Virus record (IMG/VR): IMGVR_UViG_3300027985_000981
Location: 1-43,039 of that record
DNA from: a virus
Length of the DNA stretch: 43,039 bases
Reading direction: 5' to 3' (one strand)
Shown: piece after piece, positions 8,276-18,934 of the stretch
How positions within the stretch are numbered: the stretch's first letter is position 1
Layout: the number at the start of each line of letters is the position of its first letter
The notes under the pieces: model-generated
Told to the model about the DNA's origin: nothing
Seen by the model: only the letters and a program-made list of their open reading frames with translations
The model's database searches: none
Translations under genes and position numbers: made by a program

Positions 8276-8327
8276 GTCTCAATTACCGACCACCTTCTTC
8301 CACAGTAGGCGGTCGGGATATTGAGAC
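8276..8327 (+). terminator. Rod-like hairpin in the gap before the adaptor gene
   Basis: GTCTCAAT/ATTGAGAC (8276-8283 with 8320-8327), CCGACC/GGTCGG (8286-8291 with 8311-8316) and CCT/AGG form a rod of about 17 bp with small internal loops. No T-run follows. It is the main content of the 92-base gap and probably punctuates or stabilises late mRNA. Confidence 0.55.
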
Positions 8328-8360
8328 TGATACATAGGTAATGACGTATACTTAATTTAT

Positions 8361-9065
8361 ATGGAACTTTCAACTATACAAAAAGATGCTCGTTTCTTAG
8401 TTAGCCCACAGTTGACTGACGCCGAATATACTGACGTTGATTTGAACGGAAACATTAATAGGTGGTATCAAACTGTACTTGGTTGGATAATTCCTAACCA
8501 AGGAGACTGGGAAATTGAGGGTGACATTATTTACAAAGATTTTGAAAACGGTGTCACTGATTACGAGATCCCTGCTCGATTGCTGAGGATCTATAAAGGT
8601 GAGGCTATGTACACTACTGGTGGCCAGTTTGTACCATTAAACTTTATTTCACTTCAGAGAGATCAGGATGCAGTAGAAGGAAATACAACAAGGACTTTTG
8701 ACGATTCTCAAAACCCAACCGCAGAGCTTTTTGGTAACTATGTTCAGATACGTCCGGCACCTGAGGAGACTGTTGTTAACGGTATTAAACTTTGGGTACA
8801 GTTAGATTTTGTTGAACTTGACGCAAACAACGATGTCCCAAACTTAATGGACCCTATTGTTAGGGTTCTTTCTATAGGTGCGGCATATGACTATGCACTT
8901 GCTGAGGAGATGTATAAAAAAGCAGCGGAACTTAAAAAGTTGATATACGGAGATCCGGGCATACGGAATGATTACGGGTACAAGGGCGAAGTGGAAAGTC
9001 TTTATCAGAACAGGTCGGGAGCACGTAGAGATACGTTAGCTGCTCGACGTCGAAGTTATAGATAA
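8361..9065 (+). CDS. Head-tail adaptor protein (podovirus type)
   Basis: This 234-residue protein probably sits under the portal and connects head to tail. A helical N-terminus ([13 protein letters not shown]) is followed by a beta-rich core with ADEs typical of adaptors, [17 protein letters not shown]... and [14 protein letters not shown] helical C-terminal part ([30 protein letters not shown]) ends in an Arg-rich tail ([15 protein letters not shown]). Position after capsid genes and before fibre genes supports this. The exact homology to T7 gp11 or P22 gp4 is not asserted. Confidence 0.6.
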   Translation: MELSTIQKDARFLVSPQLTDAEYTDVDLNGNINRWYQTVLGWIIPNQGDWEIEGDIIYKDFENGVTDYEIPARLLRIYKGEAMYTTGGQFVPLNFISLQRDQDAVEGNTTRTFDDSQNPTAELFGNYVQIRPAPEETVVNGIKLWVQLDFVELDANNDVPNLMDPIVRVLSIGAAYDYALAEEMYKKAAELKKLIYGDPGIRNDYGYKGEVESLYQNRSGARRDTLAARRRSYR

Positions 9066-9069
9066 ACAT

Positions 9070-10740
<1,671 letters not shown>

Positions 10741-10741
10741 T

Positions 10742-11131
10742 ATGGCAATATTATCTGAAGTTAGAGAAAAAGCAGATGCAGTACTTACGACGTTCTGGTT
10801 GGCATTAAAAGTAAAACAAGAAGCGTACTTTGCAAAACACGGAAAGTACTTCCAACTGCTCGTATCACCAACAACAAACGTTGTGGACGGTGCAGACAGT
10901 ACATTCACGGTACGCAAACCAAGCGATGAGAAGTACGTGGTAGACGTAGACTTTACATGGATAACGAAGATACCGTTCAACATTGAGGTTCATGAGTGGG
11001 TGGGGGAGAAAGATAATATAGGATACGTTGTTCATGTAAAAATGAAAGTTGGAGAAGATACATACTGTCGTAGTCGAGACAGTAAGAACGTGGACACGGG
11101 CTGGTACAAGCAAGTGATACCGATAATATAA
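10742..11131 (+). CDS. Hypothetical protein following the collagen-like fibre
   Basis: This 129-residue protein is counted from the ATG immediately after the fibre stop (TAATATGGC). An N-terminal helix (EVREKADAVLTTFWLALKVKQEAYFAKHGKYFQ) is followed by beta strands ending in YKQVIPII. A helix followed by beta strands is common in small fibre-attached or chaperone proteins. No enzyme motif is visible. It lies between two receptor-binding-type genes. Confidence 0.65.
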   Translation: MAILSEVREKADAVLTTFWLALKVKQEAYFAKHGKYFQLLVSPTTNVVDGADSTFTVRKPSDEKYVVDVDFTWITKIPFNIEVHEWVGEKDNIGYVVHVKMKVGEDTYCRSRDSKNVDTGWYKQVIPII

Positions 11132-11138
11132 CAATAGT

Positions 11139-11870
11139 ATGGCGTTACGAGATAGCATGGTAAGTTGGTGGGAAATGAACGAGACAAGTGGTACTCGTTA
11201 TGATGCACATGGTTCGTATAATTTAACTGACTATAATACAGTTGGATACGGAACAGGGAAAAAGAATAATGCAGCAGATTTTGAATCAACAAACAGTGAG
11301 AACTTGCGATATCCCGGTGGTATTGGTTTATCTTCTGATAGTGATTTTTCAATATCAATGTGGCTGAATTATGAAAGCATCACGGGCGGGAAAAACCTAT
11401 TTTCTTATAACGTAGAAAATGGTTCAAATGGCAATCAGGTTTATGCTGATTTTAATTTTGTAGGCGCAAATATTCTTAGATTTTTGTCAGGAAGTGAAGT
11501 TACAACATCGTATACGTGGAGCAGTTTTGCATTAAACACATGGTATCATGTTGTTTTTACAATGGACTACAACACGACTAATGGTGTTAAGATATATATA
11601 AATGGTGTAAATGTAGCAACAGGCAATTCTGGTTCTAATAGCATAAATGGTGTTACACAGTCTAATTTTGCGTTAGGTGTAATGCAGTTTGGAGGAGGTT
11701 CATTATATGGTTTGTATCACGACGGTCTTATGGACGAAGTTGGAGTGTGGAGTAGAGTGCTTACCAGTGATGAGGTGACAGCACTTTACAACTCAGGGAA
11801 CGGTCTTGACTATGCAGGAACCGCACCGACAGTGGCAAGTTTTATCCCTAGAACAGTAATGCTTACTTAA
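11139..11870 (+). CDS. LamG/concanavalin-like carbohydrate-binding protein
   Basis: This 243-residue protein is almost entirely a LamG-like jelly-roll. It shows MVSWWEMNETSGTRYDAHG at the N-terminus, then FSISMWLNYES, NTWYHVVFTMDYNTTNGVKIYINGV, and DGLMDEVGVWSRVLTSDEVTALYNSG at the end, the usual strand order of this fold. It probably binds host surface glycan as part of the fibre or baseplate. It has no signal peptide. The gene starts eight bases after the preceding stop without a Shine-Dalgarno. Confidence 0.85.
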   Translation: MALRDSMVSWWEMNETSGTRYDAHGSYNLTDYNTVGYGTGKKNNAADFESTNSENLRYPGGIGLSSDSDFSISMWLNYESITGGKNLFSYNVENGSNGNQVYADFNFVGANILRFLSGSEVTTSYTWSSFALNTWYHVVFTMDYNTTNGVKIYINGVNVATGNSGSNSINGVTQSNFALGVMQFGGGSLYGLYHDGLMDEVGVWSRVLTSDEVTALYNSGNGLDYAGTAPTVASFIPRTVMLT

Positions 11871-11874
11871 AAAC

Positions 11875-12207
11875 ATGAACAACAAACAACGTTGGAGCGA
11901 TCTAACCACTGATGAACAAGCTTGCTACGGCAACGGGTGTGGAGCAGGTCCTATTTTCAGTATGGCCCCGGAGCTACTATTTAATGCAGACTGTAGACAA
12001 CACGACTTTTACTATGGGCGCGGTGGGGACATAATAGATAAAATGGAAGCAGATATCCTATTCTACGGTCACATGTTGAAAAGCATCAACAGTGCAAAAG
12101 ATAGACTGTACAAAAAGATACCACTTTTTTTAATGGCGACCTTGTATTTCCTAGCGGTATTCACCTTTGGTGCGTTCGCTTGGACTTGGAAGATGTATAA
12201 AAAATAA
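11875..12207 (+). CDS. Phospholipase A2-like small membrane protein
   Basis: This 110-residue protein combines a PLA2-like N-terminal part with a C-terminal transmembrane helix (IPLFLMATLYFLAVFTFGAFAW, residues about 81-103). The PLA2 signature is CYGNGCGAGP (calcium-loop-like) followed by NADCRQHDFYYGRGG with the catalytic His-Asp pair, then KMEADILFY, which supplies a second Asp. This order matches secreted and parvovirus-type PLA2 domains, although most disulfide cysteines are absent. A membrane-anchored lipase in a tail/lysis context would suit membrane breach at entry or exit. Catalytic activity is inferred. Confidence 0.65.
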   Translation: MNNKQRWSDLTTDEQACYGNGCGAGPIFSMAPELLFNADCRQHDFYYGRGGDIIDKMEADILFYGHMLKSINSAKDRLYKKIPLFLMATLYFLAVFTFGAFAWTWKMYKK

Positions 12208-12211
12208 GAAT

Positions 12212-14044
12212 ATGTCAAAACCACTTTTCACAGTCTGCCTCATCGTACGAAACGAGGAAAAAACATTACCAAGACTTTTGGAGTCTTTATCTGAGTTTCA
12301 AGGCAAAGGGGGGGAGGTGGTGATTCTAGATACGGGATCATCTGATAATACTGTTACGGTTGCACGAGACAAAGGTTGTAATGTTCATGAGGTAGGTGAT
12401 CGTTTTAAGGTCAGTATAACGAAAGGCATAGCATATGAGATCAATAAAAAGTTTTGTGTTGGGGGAGAAAAAAATATCGTTAAAGAAGGTGACACTCTTT
12501 TTGATTATTCTTCTGCTCGTAATTATGCTGCCGGACTTTGTAACACTGATATTGTTGCTATGCCTGATGCTGATGAAATTTATACAAAGTTTGATATCGA
12601 CAAGATCAATGAGGAGATCGAAAAAGGAGTAGATCAGTTTGAGTATGCGTTTGTTTTTAGTCACGATACTGAAGGGAATGAACTTGTTAAATTTAACCAT
12701 TCAAAATTTTATAATAGGAAAAAATTAAAGTGGGTAGGAATCATCCACGAGGTTTTACAGGGAACCGATGTCAACAGAAAGTTTTTTGATGAATCGGTCA
12801 TTAAGCTTGAACATTACCAGAACCACGAAACAGATCGAAGTGGATACCTTAAAGGTCTTGCGTATGACTGTTATCTTGATCCTAGTAATGATCGGAACTC
12901 TCACTATTTTGCGAGGGAGTTGTACTATCACGGGTATCTCAAGTCTGCTATCAAAGAGTTTGAGCGGCACATTTCTATGCAAAAATGGGACACAGAGAGA
13001 AGTGAATCTCTTTGTTATATAGGGAAGGCTAAACTACTTCTTGGAGAAACAGATGACGCTATTGCGAGTTTTACTCAAGCGTTCCATATCGAACCGAGGA
13101 GACGAGAACCGTTTATGCACTTGGCTGAATATTATTACAAAAACAAGATGAGTGAACACGCTCTTGTTTATGCAGCAGCAGCAACGCAGATCCCCGATCA
13201 CGAAGGTTTTTATGCGAATTACCAACCATACTATCAACACATTCCTCATGAGATACTATACTGGGCATATTGGCAAAGAGGAGATTTCCACTCGTCTCGA
13301 TATCACTTTGAAACAGCACTCGCATATCAACCGTATAATTCAAAGTATCTACACGACCTAAGATTCTATACACAGTTGCCAAAAGTGTCTTTCATCATAC
13401 CAACGTTAGGTAGACCTGAAGGTCTTAAAAGATGTATCAACTCAATTAAGAACCTTAATTACCCACGGGATCGTGTTGAGATAATTGTTGTTCTTGATGG
13501 TGGAGAACATTGTGTATTGCCCGGTGAGAATATTGAGGGGGTACAATTCTTTTTAAATTCTGACCGCATTGGAGTTCCAAAGTCTGTAAAAATAGGTGTT
13601 GAGAAGTCAACCGGCGAGTGGATCGTTTACGCTTCAAATGATATTGAGTTTGAACCGGACTCTCTTATCTACGCATTAAGGCAAGCACAGTCAAATGCAA
13701 AAGGGTTTATGGCGTTTAACACCGGAGAAGTAACAGAGGATGAAGGGAATATCTGTGAGCACTTTATGATTAAGAGAGATCTTTTGAAGAAGTTAAAGAT
13801 AGATATTTTTGATACTGACTTCAACCATGTCGGGGCAGACAACCTTTTATGGGAGAGAATGAAATTAGCAAATCAGGCAATGAGATGTTTACGTGCCGTT
13901 GTTCATCATTATCATTTTTCAAAGACCGGTGAACCGATGGATGAAGTGTATAAGTTAGCTTGGGATGAGAAAAAAGTTGAGGAAGATCGCAAGCTGTTGA
14001 AAGAAAAATTAGACAAACTATATAACCGCAATAACGATGACTGA
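12212..14044 (+). CDS. Two-domain glycosyltransferase (GT2-TPR-GT2)
   Basis: This protein has 610 residues from the ATG at 12212, 4 bases after the preceding stop. Residues about 1-190 form a GT-A family 2 domain (FTVCLIVRNEEKTLPRLLESL, VVILDTGSSDNT, and the metal-binding PDADE). Residues about 240-330 form TPR-like helices (AIKEFERHISMQ, DAIASFTQAFHIEPRRREPFMHLAEYYY). From about 395 a second GT2-like unit begins (KVSFIIPTLGRPEGLKRCINSI, VVLDGG, YASNDIEFEPDSL). It could glycosylate virion fibres or host surface polymers; the substrate is unknown. It lies inside the tail module, which is unusual, and overlaps the next gene by eight bases. Confidence 0.85.
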   Translation: MSKPLFTVCLIVRNEEKTLPRLLESLSEFQGKGGEVVILDTGSSDNTVTVARDKGCNVHEVGDRFKVSITKGIAYEINKKFCVGGEKNIVKEGDTLFDYSSARNYAAGLCNTDIVAMPDADEIYTKFDIDKINEEIEKGVDQFEYAFVFSHDTEGNELVKFNHSKFYNRKKLKWVGIIHEVLQGTDVNRKFFDESVIKLEHYQNHETDRSGYLKGLAYDCYLDPSNDRNSHYFARELYYHGYLKSAIKEFERHISMQKWDTERSESLCYIGKAKLLLGETDDAIASFTQAFHIEPRRREPFMHLAEYYYKNKMSEHALVYAAAATQIPDHEGFYANYQPYYQHIPHEILYWAYWQRGDFHSSRYHFETALAYQPYNSKYLHDLRFYTQLPKVSFIIPTLGRPEGLKRCINSIKNLNYPRDRVEIIVVLDGGEHCVLPGENIEGVQFFLNSDRIGVPKSVKIGVEKSTGEWIVYASNDIEFEPDSLIYALRQAQSNAKGFMAFNTGEVTEDEGNICEHFMIKRDLLKKLKIDIFDTDFNHVGADNLLWERMKLANQAMRCLRAVVHHYHFSKTGEPMDEVYKLAWDEKKVEEDRKLLKEKLDKLYNRNNDD

Positions 14045-14375
14045 ACCATGCCACAGTAATGACCACGATCTTCTCATCCGGGTTGATGAGAACCTTAAGA
14101 ACTTAATTCGTGAGCTTCAAACATTAAGGGACTCAACAATAGATAAAATGTCTTACCTTGAATCGAACAAGGCAGATCGTCAGGAGTTGAAGGATCTTAA
14201 TGTAGCTTTGATGGGTTTCCTAACTGAAGAAAAAAGTATACGAAAGAAAATAGATACCGATCTTGATGATCGAGTAAGGTCCATTGAGAAGTTTACCTAT
14301 GTTGCGATCGGTGTGTTAGGTATCGTTCAAATGGTTTTCTTACCGTTGATTTTAAAATTTATTGACCATGTATGA
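14037..14375 (+). CDS. Coiled-coil protein with C-terminal membrane helix (XhlA/holin-like)
   Basis: This 112-residue protein has a long charged coiled coil (residues about 12-85; LLIRVDENLKNLIRELQTLRD...) and one transmembrane helix at the C-terminus (FTYVAIGVLGIVQMVFLPLILKFI). This is the layout of XhlA-like hemolysin/holin accessory proteins that act at the inner membrane during lysis. It overlaps the glycosyltransferase stop (ATGACTGA) and its own TGA overlaps the next ATG, indicating translational coupling. Confidence 0.6.
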   Translation: MTEPCHSNDHDLLIRVDENLKNLIRELQTLRDSTIDKMSYLESNKADRQELKDLNVALMGFLTEEKSIRKKIDTDLDDRVRSIEKFTYVAIGVLGIVQMVFLPLILKFIDHV

Positions 14376-15811
14376 GATACGATTTACCTAGTTTCAGAGT
14401 AGATAAGAGAGACTTCCTTGCCGGAAGTAACTCATATGATAGTTACCCTGAAGGCGGCTTTCTTGCATCAAGTGTTGGGATGAACTCTTTTGCATACCCG
14501 GGATATTTGTCACAGGCTCCTGTTTTAGGATCAACGGTAACAGCAAGTTTGCCAAAGTCAGGCGTCATAGCTTGGGGGATCGGTGGTGGAACTTCCTCAC
14601 CTGTTCTCGCGGGGTTATATGCTGATGCTGATAATCATGGAAGTTGGTATCTATGCAACACGTCAACCGGAGCAATGACTCTTGTTGGTACAGTAGATAC
14701 AGGACATCATTACACCCTTGGTGTTAGCGATACAGTTTTTTATAACGGTAAATTTTACACAACAAGTGATACGGATATTGTTGAACAAGCATTAGATCTT
14801 ACTTCAAGAGATCTAACTTTTTGGACAACAACAAAAAGTCAAACAGCTCTTACCTCAGGGGTGCCCCACCCGCTACTTGTGTACGAATCAATAATGTATA
14901 TCGCTGATGGTAGGTACCTACACAAACTTGATGGAACCACAGCATCGTCTCAAGTTTGGGATGCTCCACCGGATCATGTCATAACGGCAATGATCGAGTT
15001 TAACGGTCTTATCTACATATGTGCGGAACCATACAACAATCTTGATGGATCTGTACACGGTCTGACGCAGATGTTTTCTTGGGATGGTTTACTTGAATCA
15101 TGGTATGAACAGTACTATCTTGATTATCGAGTCAATGCAATGTTTGTATACAAGAACCGTTTGTATACTTGGAACAATCACTTCTTGGGTCAATGGACCG
15201 GTAGTGAGATGGCTCCGGTTCGCCCGGTTAGTTCACAAGTATTTAAGTGTCAGATCACAGCAACGTCATCATCAATGGTGTATGCAGACGGTATGACTAT
15301 TGTTAGATACGGTGCACCGTTTGTCCCCGGAATGGTACGTAAGTTTTATAACTACCTAGACACAACCGTTACAAACTTCAGGGGCATCATTTCTGCATAT
15401 GCTGACAGCCTGATAGTGACTCAAGCACATGCTACTGCGGCTCCGGTATATTTCTTAAGCAATATAGATACACCATCCTCAACTGGATCAAGGACTTTTG
15501 TGTTCAACAGTAGATCATTTAAGCGTGCGGTTAAAATAAGAGGTATCGTTGTCGAGGTTAGTGCAATGACAACAGGACAAATAGTTAAGGCAGGTTTTTA
15601 TGATGACGCAGGAACAGCAACATATGGCATGGCAAACGGCGGTGAATTAGATGGAAGCGTAGAGGCTATGGAAGGAAAAACGTATTACCGATTTGACGTT
15701 AAAAGTGCTCCTACTCGTTGGATAGAGCCTCTTGTAACAGTAACCGGTAATGCAGTTATAAGTGCTATAGACTATCTTTACGATGGATCAGAAGTGGATC
15801 TCAATAAATAG
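14372..15811 (+). CDS. Beta-propeller-like tail protein
   Basis: This 479-residue protein is rich in short repeated strands such as NGKFYTTSDTDIV, ESIMYIADGRYLHKLDG, NGLIYICAEPYNN and KNRLYTWNNHFLGQW. They occur about every 40-60 residues and resemble Kelch/propeller blades. Such proteins form tail nozzles or adhesins in podoviruses. The C-terminal 110 residues look like a beta-sandwich (GIVVEVSAMTTGQIVKAGFYDD). No catalytic motif is evident. It starts within the stop codon of the preceding gene (ATGA). Confidence 0.6.
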   Translation: MRYDLPSFRVDKRDFLAGSNSYDSYPEGGFLASSVGMNSFAYPGYLSQAPVLGSTVTASLPKSGVIAWGIGGGTSSPVLAGLYADADNHGSWYLCNTSTGAMTLVGTVDTGHHYTLGVSDTVFYNGKFYTTSDTDIVEQALDLTSRDLTFWTTTKSQTALTSGVPHPLLVYESIMYIADGRYLHKLDGTTASSQVWDAPPDHVITAMIEFNGLIYICAEPYNNLDGSVHGLTQMFSWDGLLESWYEQYYLDYRVNAMFVYKNRLYTWNNHFLGQWTGSEMAPVRPVSSQVFKCQITATSSSMVYADGMTIVRYGAPFVPGMVRKFYNYLDTTVTNFRGIISAYADSLIVTQAHATAAPVYFLSNIDTPSSTGSRTFVFNSRSFKRAVKIRGIVVEVSAMTTGQIVKAGFYDDAGTATYGMANGGELDGSVEAMEGKTYYRFDVKSAPTRWIEPLVTVTGNAVISAIDYLYDGSEVDLNK

Positions 15812-15812
15812 T

Positions 15813-16850
15813 ATGACAACAGCTATAGATCAACAAGACGCAAACCTTTTGGTAGAAGAACCAAAGAAGTATACGTTCGACGAGATCGTTGAGCTTGTAA
15901 GCAGCATCCAAGAACAAGTTGCGTCTCTTGACTATAGGGTAACGAATAAAAATTTCGGGTCCAAGATCTATCAGGCAAAGGAAACGATCGCATCTAAGTC
16001 CCGCTTTATCGCGGGGGCGAAAGATGATGTGGTGATTCTAGACGGTCAACATCCTACATACAGAATATGGGCCGGGTCCACAGATCCCGAGACCGCTCCT
16101 TTTTCTGTTGACAAGTTTGGGAACATGATAGCGACGTCGTTAGATCTTTCAGGATATCTACAGGTTGGAGGCGCGCTTGGTGATGTACAGTCTGTAATAG
16201 GTGATCTCTCTGACATTGATACTGACTTGGGGGTTATTACTGCCGGAACACTTATAGGTCTAACCGTAATTGGAGGTGAGGTTAAAACATCTAGTTCAGG
16301 AGCAAGGGTTGTGATGGATGGCGTGAACGATCAGTTGGCGATTTACGACACTTCAAGGAAAAGAATGTATCTTGATAGTGACGAACTTGTATTTATAAAC
16401 TCAAGTGGATCTGCAACAGCTCACTTAACTGCGTCATCATACGCTCTTGATATTGATACGACAGGTGGAGCTTGGAGTGGTTGGACATTCAACGCATCAT
16501 ATGGAGTCTATTTTATATCAGGCACAACTCCCGTAGCGTTGTTCAACAACAACGGTCTAACGATGCAAAATGCAAAGTCTATAACAGGGACCGGTGACAT
16601 CCTATCTTCTTCAAACGGTGTATATGATCTTGGTTCAAGCAGCAACTACTGGAACCGTGTGTACACACAAGATCTTTATTTTGAGGGAGCCGGATCTGAT
16701 ATCTTCTACCCACAACGTATTCTTTGGACGGGATCAACAGCAAACCCATCAGGCGATGGAACAATGGTTTATTACGATTCTGGTGGAACCGAAGGTCTTA
16801 GGATGCAGTTCGGTAGTTCTGATTTTCAGTTTGATGCAACAGGTGTTTAA
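15813..16850 (+). CDS. Tail spike/fibre protein
   Basis: This protein has 345 residues from the ATG at 15813. A coiled-coil N-terminal part (EIVELVSSIQEQVASLDYRVTN) is followed by a beta-rich region with repeated short turns (SGYLQVGGALGDVQSVIGDLSDIDTDLGVITAGTLIGLTVIGGEVKT). It ends in strands and DLGSSSNYWNRVYTQDLYF, a motif common in trimeric fibres and in intramolecular-chaperone-adjacent regions. The role is inferred from this and from its neighbours. The earlier in-frame ATG at 15783 would overlap the previous gene and is less likely. Confidence 0.7.
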   Translation: MTTAIDQQDANLLVEEPKKYTFDEIVELVSSIQEQVASLDYRVTNKNFGSKIYQAKETIASKSRFIAGAKDDVVILDGQHPTYRIWAGSTDPETAPFSVDKFGNMIATSLDLSGYLQVGGALGDVQSVIGDLSDIDTDLGVITAGTLIGLTVIGGEVKTSSSGARVVMDGVNDQLAIYDTSRKRMYLDSDELVFINSSGSATAHLTASSYALDIDTTGGAWSGWTFNASYGVYFISGTTPVALFNNNGLTMQNAKSITGTGDILSSSNGVYDLGSSSNYWNRVYTQDLYFEGAGSDIFYPQRILWTGSTANPSGDGTMVYYDSGGTEGLRMQFGSSDFQFDATGV

Positions 16851-16851
16851 T

Positions 16852-17229
16852 ATGGCTATAGACAAAAAAACAAAAGAAGACCTTAAGGCAAAAGTTGATG
16901 ACGTCGCTTTACCATTACAATACCGTAAGGCTGCATACAAAGAACTTTGGGGACATGTAATGAACCCAAAGGATTCCAAAGACTTTAACCCGGAGACGTT
17001 TGACCCCATGGATGGTGTTGATTCATACGAGGTTAAAAAAAGGAATCGAGTAGTACCAAACAAGAGGCTGCCAAACATGGGGATGCTCCCAAAAGATATT
17101 CATATTGGACAGATGATAGGAATGTTTGAAAGCAAACAGGATCTATATTTATTAATAGCTTGGTTGTCGAACAGAGTTAGCGATCTAGAGGAGGTTGTGG
17201 AGAGCTTAACTAGCAAGGATAACCTTTAA
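16852..17229 (+). CDS. Hypothetical tail-module protein
   Basis: This protein has 125 residues from ATG 16852, one base after the previous stop (TAATATGGC). It is basic and mostly helical: KKTKEDLKAKVDDVALPLQYRKAAYKELWGHVMNP at the N-terminus and a helical C-terminus (LYLLIAWLSNRVSDLEEVVESL). It is not recognised. It was chosen over the longer reading frame because the extra upstream part overlaps the spike gene. Confidence 0.65.
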   Translation: MAIDKKTKEDLKAKVDDVALPLQYRKAAYKELWGHVMNPKDSKDFNPETFDPMDGVDSYEVKKRNRVVPNKRLPNMGMLPKDIHIGQMIGMFESKQDLYLLIAWLSNRVSDLEEVVESLTSKDNL

Positions 17230-17474
17230 TGTATAATGTCAACATGACCGCAATTACCGAAAAAGAAATAGAACTTAAGATCGAGCAGGTGCAAGCTTCT
17301 TTCAACAACATCTCATCAAAGTTAAGAGAATTAGAGGCAACCGAAATGAATCTTCAAAGAAAGAAGTCGGAAATGAATGTCGAGCTTTTCCGTTTACAAG
17401 GTGAAAAAAGAGTACTGACTGAGTTGTTAGAAGAAAACAAAGACACGAACAAAGATGAAGGTACTGTAGTTTAA
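17229..17474 (+). CDS. Small coiled-coil protein
   Basis: This 81-residue protein is almost entirely a heptad-pattern coiled coil (EKEIELKIEQVQASFNNISSKLRELEATEMNLQRKKSEMNVELFRLQGEKRVLTELLEEN). The first ATG overlaps the preceding stop (TAATG). An ATG at 17244 is an alternative start. It may be a tail chaperone or bridging protein; no function can be read from it. Confidence 0.65.
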   Translation: MYNVNMTAITEKEIELKIEQVQASFNNISSKLRELEATEMNLQRKKSEMNVELFRLQGEKRVLTELLEENKDTNKDEGTVV

Positions 17475-17479
17475 ATAAT

Positions 17480-18931
17480 ATGTCCACAACAAATTCTATC
17501 GTTGACTATTTGACATCAAAAGGGCAGGACAGCTCTTTGTCTGCACGAGCGAAACTCGCTGTTGATAACGGTCTCATAGGCAGCACGCAAGAGTATTTGT
17601 CTCTTGCATCTCAAGGTCTCAATGGTGATATAAATTCAAAATTGCTTTCAAAACTTTCTTCTTCATCATCAACGACAACACCAACTACAACACCGGCAAG
17701 CGGAACATCGTATGCAGGTAACGCTCCTGTTGTAACAGGTGGAGCGATAACGAGTTCAGATCTAACAAAAAGCTACAACTTGCCTGAACCTACAAAATTT
17801 ATTGATGGAACAAAACTTTCATCTTTGAATGAAATAATTGGTAATGTTGCAAAGGTCAACATGACCAACTCAACGCAGTACTCAATAGATCAGTTACGCG
17901 CACAATTACAGGAAACGACAACAAGACAAAAAGAGCAGGCACAAAAAGAAGTTGATGCTTACAAAAAACAAATTAATGATATTGTCGGATCAACTGATAC
18001 CGTAGACGCTTACAATGCTGCTGTTAAAAAGTACAAGATCGAGGACAATCTTGAACTCTATACAGAGATACAGCAAAAAATTGTTGATGCACAACAAGCT
18101 CTTGAGATAGGTCTTATCTATGAAAAAGATCGACCCGCACGAATGAAGTTTATAACCGGAGCAGAATCAACACTAAAACAGCAAGGACTCGCTACCATTG
18201 GTGCACTACAAGGGACAGCGGCAGTTATAAAAGGAAACATTGATATTGCTAAGGGGCTTGTGGAGTCAACTGTTGCCGCTATCAATACTGATAACGAGAG
18301 AAGTTTCAAAGCTCTCACAACGCTTCTTGATCTTGCAAACAATGAACTGATCTCTCTTACTGATGAAGAAAGAAAACTTGTCGATGATCGTATAACATCT
18401 ATTGAAGCGGCAGCAACAGATCTACAAAACAAAAAGGAGGCAGCCATTGATCTTATGGTTAAGTTCCCAAGAGCATACTTGCAAGGAGGGGTTACCCTAC
18501 TTGATTCATATGAGGAGGCACTACAAAAAATGTTGCCGGTTATGGCTCAAGATGAAACAGACAAACTTAATGCAGAGCTAACTTCAAAGTCTAGTAGCAC
18601 AAAACTCACCGATGCACAGATCTCAGAACTTAAGGCGGAGCTTCTTGATCTAAAGTCTAAGGGAATGACTTACGATGAAGCGATCATTGCTTATTCAAAT
18701 GATCTTCCTATCAGTTACATTAACGACGTGTATGGTAGAAAGTCTGTAAGTGACCCTGAACAAATTGTCACTGACTCATATTATAAACAGTTCATCAACC
18801 CTGATGGAACAATGAAAACTGGTTATACCGTAACGGTAGATCCTAAGAACGGTAGACCTGTTGTATCAGAATCAGAAAGCCCGGGATTTTGGTCTCAGAT
18901 AGGTAGCGCATTTTCAAGTATATTCAGTTAA
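17480..18931 (+). CDS. Helical internal/tail protein
   Basis: This 483-residue protein has a Ser/Thr-rich linker near residues 55-90 (SSSSSTTTPTTTPASG). Long helices and coiled coils run from about 125 to 390 (QLRAQLQETTTRQKEQAQKEVDAYKKQ, LDLANNELISLTDEERKLVDDRITSIEAAATDLQNKKEAAIDL). It sits directly upstream of the giant virion protein, as internal core or ejection proteins do in T7-like phages. No enzymatic motif is visible. The tail-tape or ejection role is inferred. Confidence 0.6.
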   Translation: MSTTNSIVDYLTSKGQDSSLSARAKLAVDNGLIGSTQEYLSLASQGLNGDINSKLLSKLSSSSSTTTPTTTPASGTSYAGNAPVVTGGAITSSDLTKSYNLPEPTKFIDGTKLSSLNEIIGNVAKVNMTNSTQYSIDQLRAQLQETTTRQKEQAQKEVDAYKKQINDIVGSTDTVDAYNAAVKKYKIEDNLELYTEIQQKIVDAQQALEIGLIYEKDRPARMKFITGAESTLKQQGLATIGALQGTAAVIKGNIDIAKGLVESTVAAINTDNERSFKALTTLLDLANNELISLTDEERKLVDDRITSIEAAATDLQNKKEAAIDLMVKFPRAYLQGGVTLLDSYEEALQKMLPVMAQDETDKLNAELTSKSSSTKLTDAQISELKAELLDLKSKGMTYDEAIIAYSNDLPISYINDVYGRKSVSDPEQIVTDSYYKQFINPDGTMKTGYTVTVDPKNGRPVVSESESPGFWSQIGSAFSSIFS

Positions 18932-18934
18932 CAT

